From Chlorobiaceae bacterium (GTDB taxonomy: Bacteria; Bacteroidota; Chlorobiia; Chlorobiales; Chlorobiaceae), in the NCBI GenBank assembly GCA_013334225.1, contig JAAXXY010000009.1, positions 1 to 64,000 of the forward strand: 64,000 bases of DNA. The letters are read 5' to 3'. Positions 34,385 through 44,031 of the stretch are shown piece by piece. A model generated the notes under the pieces. It was not told the origin of the DNA, ran no database searches, and worked only from the letters and a program-made list of their open reading frames with translations. Position 1 is the stretch's first letter, and the number at the start of each line of letters is the position of its first letter. The position numbers were made by a program, and so were the translations under genes.

Positions 34385-36505
34385 ATGCATGCATCCAATT
34401 CGCTTTCCTGCCTGAAGGGAGTCGGTCCGAGAAAGGCCTCGATCCTGAATGAGGCGGGCATCGCGACGATCGAAGACCTTTTCGACTGTTTTCCCCGGCG
34501 CTACCTCGACCGGCGGGCAATGAAAAGGATCAGAACACTCAGGGAAGGTGAAACGGTGACGGTTGTCGGCAGGGTCCTGAAAACGCACGTCGAAGGAAAC
34601 AACAGGGGTAATGCCCGTTTCAAAGCCTGGCTCAGCGACGATACGGGGGTTCTTGAACTGACCTGGTTCAGGGGAGTGCGTTATTTTTCGCGGGTCATCA
34701 TTCCCGGAGAGGAGTTCGCCGTGCACGGGAAAGTGAATTTTTTCGGCCATCAGGCCCGGATGCAGCATCCGGATTACGACCGGCTCAGCCTGACCATTCA
34801 TGACCGCAGGGAAGGGGAGCAGAGCGATATCGAGCTTTACCAGACGGGGAAGATCATCTCCCTCTACCCTACGACCGAGGCGATGAGGGAAGCCAGCATG
34901 ACATCGCGCCAGATACGCACGATCATGGCGCGTGCTTTTGAAGTTTTTCCTCCGGGCAGGACGGAAAACCTCAGTACGTCCATTATCGCTTCGAACGGCC
35001 TCCTGCCGCTCGATCAGGCCTATCGGGATATTCATTTTCCATCGTCCCCGGAGATGCTTCAGAGAGCCATGTACCGCATGAAGTGGACTGAGCTGTTTTT
35101 CGCGCAGCTTCTCTTTGCCCTGAGGCATAACGATATCCGCAGGCACAGGACAGCCGTGAAATTGACCCATTCGGGCGCAGTCACGGAAAAACTTTATGCG
35201 AGTATTCCCTACGACCTGACCGATGCGCAGAAAAATGCCGTCAGGGAGATATACCGCGACCTGAGAAGCGGCAGTCCGATGAACCGGCTTCTGCAGGGCG
35301 ATGTAGGGTCGGGAAAAACCATCGTGGCCATGTTTTCCATGGCGCTCGCCGCCGATAACGGTTTCCAGTCGGCCTTCATGGCGCCGACGGAAATTCTTGC
35401 CGTGCAGCATTACCTTGTCATGAAACGGTATTTTCTGCCGCTCGGCCTGCGGGTTGGGCTGGTGACCGGCAAACAGAGGAAAAAGGAGCGCCAGGCCGTG
35501 CTTTCCGGCCTTGCCTCAGGCGAACTGAACATCGCTCTGGGTACTCATGCCTTGATCGAGGAAGGAGTGTGCTATGCATCGCTCGGCCTCGTTATCATCG
35601 ATGAACAGCACCGCTTCGGTGTAATGCAGCGCAAGGCGCTCCTGGAAAAAGCCGTGAACCCGCATGTGCTGCTGATGACGGCGACACCCATTCCGCGAAC
35701 GCTCGCCATGGGAGTGTTCGGCGATCTCGATGTATCGGTGATCCGGCAGATGCCGGCAGGCAGAAGCCCGGTAAAAACGGTCCTCAGGCAGGAAAACGAG
35801 CGTGAGAAAGTTCATGACTTTCTTCGTACGAGTATTGCCGAAGGCAGGCAGGGGTACATTGTCTATCCGCTTGTCGAGGAGTCCGAAAAAATCGACCTTA
35901 AAGCCGCGGTTGAAAGTTTCGAGGAGCTTTCGACAGAGATATTCCCGGACCTCCGGCTCGGTTTGATCCACGGGCAGATGACCCCGGACCAGAAGGAGGA
36001 TGTGATGGAGCGGTTCCGTAAAGGTGAACTGCACCTGCTCGTCGGCACGACAGTTATCGAGGTGGGTGTGGATGTTCCGAACGCGACCGTCATGGTCATC
36101 GAGCATGCGGAGCGGTTCGGGCTCGCCCAGCTGCATCAGCTCCGGGGGCGTGTCGGGCGCGGGGAGCACCGCTCGACCTGTTTCATGCTCTATGCCAGAA
36201 TGACCGATGACGCCCGCGAACGCCTTGAAGCGATGGTGTCGACGACGGACGGGTTCGTTATTTCCGAAATCGATGCAAGGATCAGAGGGGCGGGAAATAT
36301 CCTGGGAAAAGAGCAGTCCGGCACATTGAGCGGGCTGAAGATTGCCGATATCAATACGGATTTTGCTATCATGCAGTCAGCGCGTAAAGCGGCATTCGAT
36401 CTTGTCGTAGAGGACCCCCGCCTCGAAAGGGCGGAAAACGGCATGATCAGGTCGCATTACCTGCGACATTATCATGAACGGTTCACGCTCGCAGATGTCG
36501 GGTGA
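34385..36505 (+). CDS. recG: ATP-dependent DNA helicase RecG
   Basis: 706 residues with the RecG pattern. N-terminal wedge/OB domain (GVGPRKASILNEAGI, VGRVLKTHVE), then helicase motifs: LLQGDVGSGKTIVAMF (Walker A), VIIDEQHRFGVMQR (DExH), LMTATPIPRTLAMGVFGDLD, EVGVDVPNATVMVIEHAERFGLAQLHQLRGRVGRGEH (motifs V/VI) and a C-terminal TRG region ending DFAIMQSARKAAFDLV. It restarts stalled forks. Starts at the ATG at 34385 divergently from rpmE. Confidence 0.97.
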   Translation: MHASNSLSCLKGVGPRKASILNEAGIATIEDLFDCFPRRYLDRRAMKRIRTLREGETVTVVGRVLKTHVEGNNRGNARFKAWLSDDTGVLELTWFRGVRYFSRVIIPGEEFAVHGKVNFFGHQARMQHPDYDRLSLTIHDRREGEQSDIELYQTGKIISLYPTTEAMREASMTSRQIRTIMARAFEVFPPGRTENLSTSIIASNGLLPLDQAYRDIHFPSSPEMLQRAMYRMKWTELFFAQLLFALRHNDIRRHRTAVKLTHSGAVTEKLYASIPYDLTDAQKNAVREIYRDLRSGSPMNRLLQGDVGSGKTIVAMFSMALAADNGFQSAFMAPTEILAVQHYLVMKRYFLPLGLRVGLVTGKQRKKERQAVLSGLASGELNIALGTHALIEEGVCYASLGLVIIDEQHRFGVMQRKALLEKAVNPHVLLMTATPIPRTLAMGVFGDLDVSVIRQMPAGRSPVKTVLRQENEREKVHDFLRTSIAEGRQGYIVYPLVEESEKIDLKAAVESFEELSTEIFPDLRLGLIHGQMTPDQKEDVMERFRKGELHLLVGTTVIEVGVDVPNATVMVIEHAERFGLAQLHQLRGRVGRGEHRSTCFMLYARMTDDARERLEAMVSTTDGFVISEIDARIRGAGNILGKEQSGTLSGLKIADINTDFAIMQSARKAAFDLVVEDPRLERAENGMIRSHYLRHYHERFTLADVG

Positions 36506-36568
36506 TATTTCGATAATCCGTAAAAGAGAGTTTTTTATGGGATCAGTAAGCAATTGCGCAGTTTGAAG

Positions 36569-37528
36569 ATGAACAGCAGGGTCGATCAGGAAACATTGCT
36601 TGAAAGTGTGGTTACCGAATCTGCGGGCGCTTCGTACATCGTCACGGCCGGGAACGGGACAATCTACCGCTGCCGGACATTTCCCGGCACGAAAACTGAA
36701 AATGAGGATTCTTCGCTTGTCGCTGTCGGAGACAGGGTGATCGTGAAAGTCACCGAATCGGGAAGCGACATGTGTGAGGCGATCATAATGCAAGTGCTTT
36801 CAAGAGCGAGCGCGCTCACGAGAAAACGGGATATCCGCCGGAACCGGAGCAAGGAGACCACCCAGGTTATCGCCGCGAACATCGACCGGCTGGTCGTTGT
36901 GGTTTCCACTTTCGAGCCTCCGCTCAATACGCGCCTGATCGACCGTTACCTTGTTTTCGCCGAATCGGAACGGCTCGAAACCATTATCGTGGTGAACAAG
37001 ATGGACCTCGATGATTCGGGGGAGGTACGGGAGATCATGGAACCCTACCATGCGCTCGGCTACCGTGTTCTCTACACAAGCTTCACTGAAATGCAGAGCA
37101 TTGCGGATCTGAGGGATGCGCTTGCGGGAACGGTTTCCGCTTTCAGCGGTCATTCGGGCGTCGGCAAATCCACCCTGATAAATCTTCTCATCGGCGAGGA
37201 GAGGCTGAAAACCGCTGAAACCAGCATGAAAAGCGGGAAAGGGGTTCATACCACCAGCAATGCGGCCATGGAAGACCTGCCCGGCGGCGGGTATGTGATC
37301 GATACGCCCGGCATCAGGGAGTTCAATCTTTCCGGGATCACCAGGGAAAACCTTCGCTTCTACTTCAGGGAATTTCTCATTCATATGCAGCATTGCGCTT
37401 ATTCTTCCTGCACGCATACGGTTGAACCCGGTTGCAATGTCATAAAAGCGGTTGAAACCGGTCTTGTTGATTCTTCGCGGTATGAGAGTTATCTTTTAAT
37501 TTTTGAAAGCCTTGATCAGGAAAGCTGA
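36569..37528 (+). CDS. rsgA: Small ribosomal subunit biogenesis GTPase RsgA
   Basis: About 319 residues with the circularly permuted GTPase order of RsgA: G4 (VVNKMD) before G1 (FSGHSGVGKSTLINLL) and then G3 (DTPGIREF). The N-terminal OB-like part (SAGASYIVTAGNGTIYRCRTFPG and GDRVIVKV) and the C-terminal zinc-binding CAYSSCTHTVEPGCNV follow. RsgA checks 30S maturation. The TTG start at 36554 would add five residues; I chose the ATG at 36569. Confidence 0.95.
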   Translation: MNSRVDQETLLESVVTESAGASYIVTAGNGTIYRCRTFPGTKTENEDSSLVAVGDRVIVKVTESGSDMCEAIIMQVLSRASALTRKRDIRRNRSKETTQVIAANIDRLVVVVSTFEPPLNTRLIDRYLVFAESERLETIIVVNKMDLDDSGEVREIMEPYHALGYRVLYTSFTEMQSIADLRDALAGTVSAFSGHSGVGKSTLINLLIGEERLKTAETSMKSGKGVHTTSNAAMEDLPGGGYVIDTPGIREFNLSGITRENLRFYFREFLIHMQHCAYSSCTHTVEPGCNVIKAVETGLVDSSRYESYLLIFESLDQES

Positions 37529-37634
37529 ATTTCCTGTTTTTATCAGATCTGTCATCGCTCATTACATTATCTGTTATGTCGGGTCCGTAAAGTTCTCACC
37601 GCTTCAATTTTTTTCATCAAAAACGACTAAAGGG

Positions 37635-39014
37635 ATGATTACAACGATTAATCCGTCAACCGGGGATATCATTGCTGAATATGCAACCATGGGTAATGCA
37701 GAGATCGAAACGGTTATTGACCTCACTCAGCAGGCGCATCTTTCCTGGAGGAAATCTTCTTTCTCCGAAACAAGCTCCTTGATGAAGCGTCTTGCCGAAC
37801 TTCTGCGCAATGAAAAAGATGCCCATGCCGAATTGATCAGCAGGGAGATGGGCAAGCCTGTTGCCCAGGCGGTTGGGGAGGTGGTGAAATCGTCCTGGGT
37901 CTGCGATTATTTTGCCGACAATGCGGAACGGTTTTTACAGCCGGAAGAGACCGATCTCGACGGCATACGCGGAGTCGTGAAATTCGAACCGCTTGGGATC
38001 GTGCTCGGCATCATGCCCTGGAATTTTCCTTTCTGGCAGGTTTTCCGGTTTGCCGTACCGGCTATCATGGCGGGAAACGGCGTTATTGTCAAACATGCTC
38101 CCAACGTTACCGGTTCAGCCATTGCCATTGAAAAACTTTTCCGTAATGCAGGCTTTCCTGAAAATCTCTATCGGACGGTACATATCGCTCTCGAAGATGT
38201 CGACCGGCTGTCAGGTTTCATGATCGGTCATACTTCGGTCAAAGCCGTATCGGTGACGGGCAGTACAGCCGCCGGAAGGGCAGTAGCCGTGAAAGCAGGT
38301 AATGCTCTGAAGCCATGCGTGCTCGAACTTGGCGGCAGCGACCCCTATATTGTTCTCGATGATGCCGATATCAGCCAGGCGGTCGAAGTCTGTGTCGCCG
38401 CCCGTCTTCTCAACGCGGGGCAAAGCTGTATATCGGCAAAGAGGTTCATTGTGCTCTCAGGCATCATAAAGCAATTCGAGAGCATGCTTCTGAAAGAACT
38501 TCAATCTGCAGTAATGGGCGATCCATTCGATCACGGTGTCCAGATCGGTCCGATTGCCCGAAAGGACCTTCGCGACCAGCTTCACAGGCAGGTCTCACAA
38601 AGCGTCAGAGAAGGAGCCAGGTTAGTGTGCGGGGGGGAAATACCGTCCGGCAAGGGATTTTTCTATCCGCCTACGCTGCTTTCGGGAGTCCGCAAGGGGA
38701 TGACCGTTTACAGCGAGGAGACTTTCGGACCGGTAGCGACTCTGATCGAAGCACTGGATGATCAGGAGGCAATAGGCATTGCCAACGATACACCATACGG
38801 CCTCGGCGCTGCGGTGTTATCCACCAACCTCAAGCGGGCCCTTGCAATTGCGGACCAGCTTGAGGTCGGCAACTGTTTCATAAACAGTATGGTCAAATCA
38901 GACCCGAGAATGCCGTTCGGCGGAGTGAAGCAGTCAGGATATGGACGCGAGCTTTCTTCCTACGGGATCAAGGAGTTCGTCAATGTCAAGTCCTATTGCT
39001 TTAACGGACAGTGA
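37635..39014 (+). CDS. NAD(P)-dependent succinate-semialdehyde dehydrogenase-type aldehyde dehydrogenase
   Basis: About 459 residues from the ATG at 37635, after which the family pattern begins (INPSTGDIIAEYATM). The longer frame (37503) overlaps rsgA and has no family match. Key residues: VLGIMPWNFPFWQVF, SVTGSTAAGRAVAVKAG, the catalytic Glu in LELGGSDPYIVLDDADI and the Cys in NAGQSCISAKRF. It belongs to the compact YneI-like ALDH group (about 455 residues). Substrate cannot be fixed; succinate semialdehyde is the usual guess. A strong terminator follows. Confidence 0.88.
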   Translation: MITTINPSTGDIIAEYATMGNAEIETVIDLTQQAHLSWRKSSFSETSSLMKRLAELLRNEKDAHAELISREMGKPVAQAVGEVVKSSWVCDYFADNAERFLQPEETDLDGIRGVVKFEPLGIVLGIMPWNFPFWQVFRFAVPAIMAGNGVIVKHAPNVTGSAIAIEKLFRNAGFPENLYRTVHIALEDVDRLSGFMIGHTSVKAVSVTGSTAAGRAVAVKAGNALKPCVLELGGSDPYIVLDDADISQAVEVCVAARLLNAGQSCISAKRFIVLSGIIKQFESMLLKELQSAVMGDPFDHGVQIGPIARKDLRDQLHRQVSQSVREGARLVCGGEIPSGKGFFYPPTLLSGVRKGMTVYSEETFGPVATLIEALDDQEAIGIANDTPYGLGAAVLSTNLKRALAIADQLEVGNCFINSMVKSDPRMPFGGVKQSGYGRELSSYGIKEFVNVKSYCFNGQ

Positions 39015-39059
39015 TTTCACTCGTTTCCGTTTTCTTGATAAATATTCTATAAGTCTATT

Positions 39060-39106
39060 GATCACAGGAGTTTAACGGTTTCCGGAAGATTCCTGTGATT
39101 TTTTTA
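39060..39106 (+). terminator. Rho-independent terminator after the aldehyde dehydrogenase
   Basis: ATCACAGGA at 39061-39069 pairs with TCCTGTGAT at 39091-39099 (9 bp), followed at once by a run of T residues (39099-39105). The loop is 21 bases. Position 46 bases after the ALDH stop fits. Confidence 0.88.
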
Positions 39107-39112
39107 TTTTTA

Positions 39113-39250
39113 CGCTTTATTCTTTTTGTTAGCAAAGAGCAGGAGCGGGCAATAAAAGACCAGGCCAGGATAACCCTTTCGCTGTCTGATGAAGAACTTG
39201 AAACATTAATCAAACAGGGGACTTACAAGCCTGCAGAATACCATGAATAA
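39113..39250 (+). pseudogene. C-terminal remnant of a RelE/HigB-type toxin
   Basis: The frame (no start codon) reads RFILFVSKEQERAIKDQ then ARITLSLSDEELETLIKQG and stops at 39248-39250. This matches the C-terminal end of RelE/ParE-family toxins of the HigB-like group (..FFVYGFAKNERANI..ELA..LL.LSDEEL..LI..GEL..). The first half of the toxin is absent because the upstream sequence is the terminator of the ALDH gene. The stop overlaps the ATG of the antitoxin remnant, as in intact pairs. Short and broken, so non-functional as a toxin. Confidence 0.6.
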
Positions 39251-39413
39251 AGCCAGAACATATAAAGGCGATGCGTTTGCCGCGATTCATGAAACAGCTT
39301 CGGGTATGTTCGAAGCCGGCGTGATCGATAAACAGACCATGCGCCATATCGATGAAGCATGTCTGACTCCGGTTCATGATCATTACTTCCGTTTTCATTG
39401 TTTCTGCTTTTGA
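39243..39413 (+). pseudogene. N-terminal remnant of a HigA-type antitoxin
   Basis: A 56-codon frame starting with MNKARTYKGDAFAAIHETAS and continuing GMFEAGVIDKQTMRHIDEACLTPV, which is the conserved N-terminal half of HTH antitoxins paired with RelE/HigB toxins (..AFAAIHETAKGLYDAGVIDKQTMREFDELCLTPV..). The HTH that normally follows is missing: after LTPVHDH the sequence departs from the family and stops at 39411-39413. It overlaps the toxin remnant by 8 bases. Decayed toxin-antitoxin pair. Confidence 0.7.
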
Positions 39414-39455
39414 TCTCGAAAAAAAGCATCCGATATCCGGTTTTTTTTCTGCTTT

Positions 39456-39698
39456 TCAGTATTTTGGAGGGCAGAGAAAAATATCTTCCATATTCTCCAT
39501 CCATGCCCCGCCTGAAATATTTCCCCAGGAGCCGATTTCAGCCGATACTTTCTGTATTTCCTCGATGGTGCAGGAAAAACCTTCTTCCTGGATAACATGC
39601 ATTCGTTGGGTGAGATCTTCAATGGCAACAATGCGGGAGCGGAAACTGTCGTCTGTTTTCATTTTATCGATCAGTGCTTTTGCCTGTTCTATTGACAT
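39456..39698 (-). CDS. Nif11-type leader peptide, precursor A
   Basis: 80 residues. Residues 1-62 match the Nif11-like leader of RiPP precursor peptides: MSIEQAKALIDKMKTDDSFRSR, AIEDLTQRMHVIQEEGFSCTIEEIQ. A Gly-Gly motif at 63-64 (NISGG) is followed by a 16-residue tail (65-80), AWMENMEDIFLCPPKY, which has one Cys and a Pro-Pro. GGAGG at 39704-39708 is a strong ribosome site. In known systems a Nif11 leader guides modifying enzymes and is removed after GG; the tail is the candidate core. No modifying enzyme or export gene is near. It is next to precursor B (47 bases away), same strand. Confidence 0.82.
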   Translation of the reverse strand: MSIEQAKALIDKMKTDDSFRSRIVAIEDLTQRMHVIQEEGFSCTIEEIQKVSAEIGSWGNISGGAWMENMEDIFLCPPKY

Positions 39699-39745
39699 GG
39701 AAGCCTCCTTTTCAAAATTTTGACAGAATAAATCGTCAGTTGGAT

Positions 39746-39982
39746 CTATGTTTCCCAGATTGTGGGAGGGAAAATATTCTCCAGCCAGGAACCGCCCGAA
39801 ATATCATCCCTGGGGCCGATTTCGGAATTTGCCCGTTGTATTTCTTCAATGCTGCAGGTATATCCTGCGTCGATGATTGCTCGTAGCCTTGCATTGACAT
39901 CTTCTATAGCCAGAATGCTGAGACGAAAATCCTCATCGTATTGAAGCTTTTCAATAAGTGCTTTTGCCTGTTCGACTGACAT
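39746..39982 (-). CDS. Nif11-type leader peptide, precursor B
   Basis: 78 residues, paralogue of precursor A. Leader MSVEQAKALIEKLQYDEDFRLS, AIEDVNARLRAIIDAGYTCSIEEIQ; the Gly-Gly motif is again at 63-64 (DISGG), and the tail (65-78) is SWLENIFPPTIWET. Shared with A: the leader layout and length, Cys43, ISGG, a W-x-E-N start and a Pro-Pro in the tail. It is upstream of A in the transcript, with the hybrid kinase about 180 bases further upstream on the same strand. A family function as RiPP precursor is inferred from the leader; the tail has no Cys. Confidence 0.82.
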   Translation of the reverse strand: MSVEQAKALIEKLQYDEDFRLSILAIEDVNARLRAIIDAGYTCSIEEIQRANSEIGPRDDISGGSWLENIFPPTIWET

Positions 39983-40161
39983 GGCGAACTTTATTTGATG
40001 GTAATGGTAACAGAAATGGATAATTGATACCGACGAACCGTTAACAATTATAAAATAATCATTCGTTTGAATGCAGACAATAAATTTTGGATTATAATCT
40101 TTCCCTGAGGGGTGGAAAAAGGAGGCTCCAGGTTTGGGATGACTGGCAGGGTTTGAGAATG

Positions 40162-42783
40162 TTAATTAATATCGGTGATAGAAGTATTATTGCTGAGATA
40201 TTTTACCAGGACCTGCTCAAGGTCTGCTTTTTTGAAAGGTTTGGAAATATAATCGTCCATACCGGCACTGATGCATTTTTCCCGGTCACCTTTCATAGCA
40301 TGCGCAGTCATGGCTACAATAGGGATGTTTGGAGTAATGCAGGCGTTGCGATCTGTTCTGATGATTTTTGTGGTTTCATAACCATCGAGTTCGGGCATCT
40401 GGCAATCCATGAAAACGAGGTCGTATGCTTTTTGTCTGAGGATATTCAATGCCTCTTTTCCACTTGAAGCCACGTCAGGAGAATATCCGATTTTCTTGAG
40501 CAATGCAACAGCGAATATCTGGTTGACCTGATTGTCTTCTACAAGAAGGATGTTGAATGTTCTCATTGACAGATCGGCTTTCGGTTCGCTGATAATGCTG
40601 TTATCTGCTGATAATTTAAGCTTTTTTCTGGAAGAATGCATGACATCGGAAATGCACTGGAACAATTCGGCACGTCTGACAGGTTTCTGCAGAATTTTGA
40701 AAACCTGGTTACCGATCCTTTTTTTGATTTCTGAAAATCGAAAAGATGATGCAAGGATGATGACAGGACAAAGTTTCTTTTCATGAATTTTACGGATAAA
40801 CTGATAAAGATCATTACTGTTGGAAGCCTCCATATTCATGTCGATAATGATGGCATCCCATGTGTCACAGGATTCAGTCAGATCTCCATGGCTGTCGATA
40901 AATGTCATGCATTGTTCAAAACTGTCAGAGGTTATGCAACAGCAATGCCATGAATCAAGGAGGTCCGAGAGCATTTCTCTTGCATTGGCATTGTTGTTTA
41001 TGACGAGCACTTTTGATGACATTGACGATTTGCCAGTTTCCTTTGGCTTTTCTGCTGGTTTATGCTGTTTTTCAAGTAGAATGTCGAAACTGAATACGGA
41101 CCCTTTGCCGTGCTTACTTTCAACGATAATCGATCCACCCATTTTTTTAACGAGATAATTTGAAATGGAAAGTCCAAGGCCTGTTCCGCCATATTTTCTC
41201 GCCGTAGATCCATCAGCCTGAACAAAAGGTTCGAAAATCGCTCTCAGATTTTCAGTTTTCAGACCAATGCCGGTATCGGTTATCGTGAAATGGATCATGA
41301 CATGAGTTTCGGTTTCCTTTTCGGGGATGGCACTGACGACGATATCCCCCTGATGAGTGAATTTCACGGCATTACCGATAAGATTGACCAGCACCTGACG
41401 GATTCTTCCGGGATCTCCTTTCAGGGCGGAAGGCAAGTTTCTTCCGATAAATATTGTCAGTTCAATGCCTTTTGTCTGAGCTTCAATACCAAGCATGCCA
41501 CAGACGTCTTCAATCAGGTTAAGCATGTCAAAATCGACAATGTCGAGCTCGAGACAGTTCGCTTCAATCTTCGAAAAATCAAGAATGTCGTTGATGATCT
41601 CGAGGAGACTGTGACCACTGTTTATGATGGTATCAACATACATTCGCTGTTCAGGATCAAGCCCTGTGTCGATCAGCAGTTCTGACATACCGATGACTCC
41701 AACCATCGGTGTCCTGATCTCATGGCTCATATTTGCCAGAAACTGGCTTTTGGCTGCATTCGCCCGTTCAGCATCTCTTGCCATTTCCTGTGTATGCCTG
41801 ACCGATTCCTCAAGTTTTCTGTTTGTTTCGATCAGTTCATTATGAGCATTATTCGCATCCTCGATGAGGTTCAGAAGAGCATCTCTCTGATGTTTCGGAT
41901 AGATAAGCTCATTGAACTGCTCGTCATCATCATTCAGATCGATGCTGGCAATGGATAGCATTGTGTTCTTTTTTGTCTTCCCGAAAATACCATCGTCATC
42001 CATGGACGCTAATTCGGCGAGAAGGTCATCCTCTTCGGATATATAGATGTTATCGTTCTTGTCTGCGAATTTCCTGATTTCTTCTTTAAGTTGATTGACC
42101 ATTCTTTTCAACTCTATATTGCGCATTTCCCTTCCAACCATGACGCGATTGAAACGTTCGAGATTACTGATCATTTTTTTCAGTTCCTTGTCCATCTTTT
42201 TCCGTTCAGTAATGTCTGAAAGCAGGATGATGACGGATGTTATTTTACCATTGGTAAAAGAGGGGTTGAACCGGGTTTCAATTTCAATAGCCTGAATGTT
42301 GTCAGGAAGAAGTTCAAACTCCATAACAGCCGGTTTTCCGGTAACGAAAACTTTCTCCAGTGCTTGATGGAACAGGACGTTGTTGGGAAGAATGATATGC
42401 TCACAAAGATGTTCACCGGATGATAACGTATTTTCGTATCCGGGGAGGGGGCGGTTGATATAGATTGTCCGGTGTTCCCTGTCAACTGCGGCAATGGTAT
42501 CCGGGCTGTTGACGAGAATATCGCTAAGCGTGTTTTCGCTTTCACGGAGGGAATTCAGGACTTTTTCAAGTTTTGCCCGGGATAGTTTAAGTTCATAATT
42601 TTTGTCTTCAATCTGCCGTTTAACATCGGACAGTTCAATTGATTTTTTTATGAGTTTGATATTCTGGTCAAGAAGTGTGCTCTGTTTCTCCAACAGTTCC
42701 TGCTCGATACGCTTGTATCTTACAGCATCTTTTTCAAGCTCCAGTATCCGCTGCTGTAATGTATAGGAATCCGTATCCATCAT
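40162..42783 (-). CDS. Hybrid sensor histidine kinase with two receiver domains
   Basis: 873 residues. An N-terminal coiled coil (about 1-75), a PAS domain (about 80-195), a long charged coiled linker (about 200-340), HisKA with His354 in [13 protein letters not shown], ATPase (about 455-570; [16 protein letters not shown]), a degenerate receiver (about 590-715: INNNA in place of the acidic pair but the central IIIDMN Asp and LQKPV Lys kept), and a good receiver (about 750-870: [25 protein letters not shown]). No membrane segments. A FIST protein is encoded 42 bases upstream and is probably its sensor partner. The broken first receiver suggests a silent or regulatory role. Confidence 0.93.
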   Translation of the reverse strand: MMDTDSYTLQQRILELEKDAVRYKRIEQELLEKQSTLLDQNIKLIKKSIELSDVKRQIEDKNYELKLSRAKLEKVLNSLRESENTLSDILVNSPDTIAAVDREHRTIYINRPLPGYENTLSSGEHLCEHIILPNNVLFHQALEKVFVTGKPAVMEFELLPDNIQAIEIETRFNPSFTNGKITSVIILLSDITERKKMDKELKKMISNLERFNRVMVGREMRNIELKRMVNQLKEEIRKFADKNDNIYISEEDDLLAELASMDDDGIFGKTKKNTMLSIASIDLNDDDEQFNELIYPKHQRDALLNLIEDANNAHNELIETNRKLEESVRHTQEMARDAERANAAKSQFLANMSHEIRTPMVGVIGMSELLIDTGLDPEQRMYVDTIINSGHSLLEIINDILDFSKIEANCLELDIVDFDMLNLIEDVCGMLGIEAQTKGIELTIFIGRNLPSALKGDPGRIRQVLVNLIGNAVKFTHQGDIVVSAIPEKETETHVMIHFTITDTGIGLKTENLRAIFEPFVQADGSTARKYGGTGLGLSISNYLVKKMGGSIIVESKHGKGSVFSFDILLEKQHKPAEKPKETGKSSMSSKVLVINNNANAREMLSDLLDSWHCCCITSDSFEQCMTFIDSHGDLTESCDTWDAIIIDMNMEASNSNDLYQFIRKIHEKKLCPVIILASSFRFSEIKKRIGNQVFKILQKPVRRAELFQCISDVMHSSRKKLKLSADNSIISEPKADLSMRTFNILLVEDNQVNQIFAVALLKKIGYSPDVASSGKEALNILRQKAYDLVFMDCQMPELDGYETTKIIRTDRNACITPNIPIVAMTAHAMKGDREKCISAGMDDYISKPFKKADLEQVLVKYLSNNTSITDIN

Positions 42784-42825
42784 AACACGATTACAGAGAA
42801 AGTTTGTTGGTGTTTCCGGACAACA

Positions 42826-44031
42826 TCACATTTTACCCAGTACCCAGAGAACAACTGTTTCATTATGGAATTTCGCAGTTAATCTTCCTTTTTTTGTCTT
42901 GTCGGCCGGGCCTATTTCCCCATAGGTGTAAAATCCGATAATTGGCACATCGGGTCCGAGGCTTTCTCTGACAACGCCTACTTCTTCCTGAATCCTTCTT
43001 CCCAGAACAAGTTTTCTTCCGACGCAGCTGAACATGACGATTGCCTCCGGAGCGGCAGCTCCGAGGGTTTTTTTTACCTCTTCGGCGGCTTCCCGTGCAC
43101 CATTTATGATATCTCCCCTCGAAGCTGTAGTCAATGTTACTTCACTTCCTTCAGGGATTGATGCTGCAAGAGTGATCGTTCCCTTCTCGTGGTCAACAGA
43201 GAGGCCGCAACGTAGTTGAAACAGATGGTCACCCGTACCGTTAGGATCATGGTCGATAATGCCGAACGGGTACTCGAGGCAAACGGCAGGAAGCCTTGCT
43301 GCCCGTTCTTCACCTAAAAAGTCTTTGTAGAGATCGAGCGCCTTTGTGTGCTCGAATTCTTTCAGCACATTGCCATCCGAAGAGGTACAGAGCAGGCTGT
43401 TGCCGATCGATGAGAAACCGCTGCGGACCCCTATGCCTCTCCTGTAATTTTTTTTCGGATCGACGATCATCAGGCCGACAATGGTATCCCGATAGACTTT
43501 TCCGTTATAGTACTGAAAGGTGTTTTCAAACCGTTCATCATCGCCGAAGAAGCCTCCTGTAATTTCGAAATCCTTACCTAAAATCTTTTGAAGCCCTTCA
43601 AGGACTTTGAGACCGTCACCGCCCATACCGTTAGGAAATACCATAAGGGATGCATCCGGATCGAAAGCCGTTCTCTTGAGCATATCGTTTACCATTTCTA
43701 TGCCGCATGCTGTTTCGTCAATGCTCATATCATGCCCGATACCGGTAACAAACTCGATATCGTCATGAGCGAGTGCCATGATGACGACCGATCCGGTTGT
43801 GACGCCTTCAGGTGAAATCTCTCCAGCAGTTGTGCCGCCGAGCATTGGAATGCCACCGGCAACAGAAGCAATACCTGCAAGCAGTTCCCGGTGGTCGAAA
43901 CGCATGGCGCCGAAAACGACGAGAACTTTGGCTCTTTGTCCTGTTTTTTCAATGGACGCAAAAGCCGCCTCTTTGCCTGCGGAAAATGAATCGTCCAGTG
44001 AACTGATTCCTACTCCAACATCACCTGGCAT
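42826..44031 (-). CDS. FIST domain signal transduction protein
   Basis: 401 residues. FIST N domain (about 30-225: VLVVFGAMRFDHRELLAGIASV, MLGGTTAGEISPEGVTTGSVVIM) and a C-terminal FIST_C domain (about 240-395: LPAVCLEYPFGIID...FSCVGRKLVLGRRIQEEV..VPIIGFYTYGEI). FIST proteins are sensory domains thought to bind small molecules such as amino acids. AGGAG precedes the start. The kinase gene follows 42 bases later, a common pairing. The ligand is unknown. It may be the input for the kinase and in turn influence nearby genes. Confidence 0.9.
   Translation of the reverse strand: MPGDVGVGISSLDDSFSAGKEAAFASIEKTGQRAKVLVVFGAMRFDHRELLAGIASVAGGIPMLGGTTAGEISPEGVTTGSVVIMALAHDDIEFVTGIGHDMSIDETACGIEMVNDMLKRTAFDPDASLMVFPNGMGGDGLKVLEGLQKILGKDFEITGGFFGDDERFENTFQYYNGKVYRDTIVGLMIVDPKKNYRRGIGVRSGFSSIGNSLLCTSSDGNVLKEFEHTKALDLYKDFLGEERAARLPAVCLEYPFGIIDHDPNGTGDHLFQLRCGLSVDHEKGTITLAASIPEGSEVTLTTASRGDIINGAREAAEEVKKTLGAAAPEAIVMFSCVGRKLVLGRRIQEEVGVVRESLGPDVPIIGFYTYGEIGPADKTKKGRLTAKFHNETVVLWVLGKM

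Noticed and set aside
34370..35410. Minus-strand frame of 346 codons opposite recG
   Set aside because: Overlaps recG, which has full helicase motifs; no family match.
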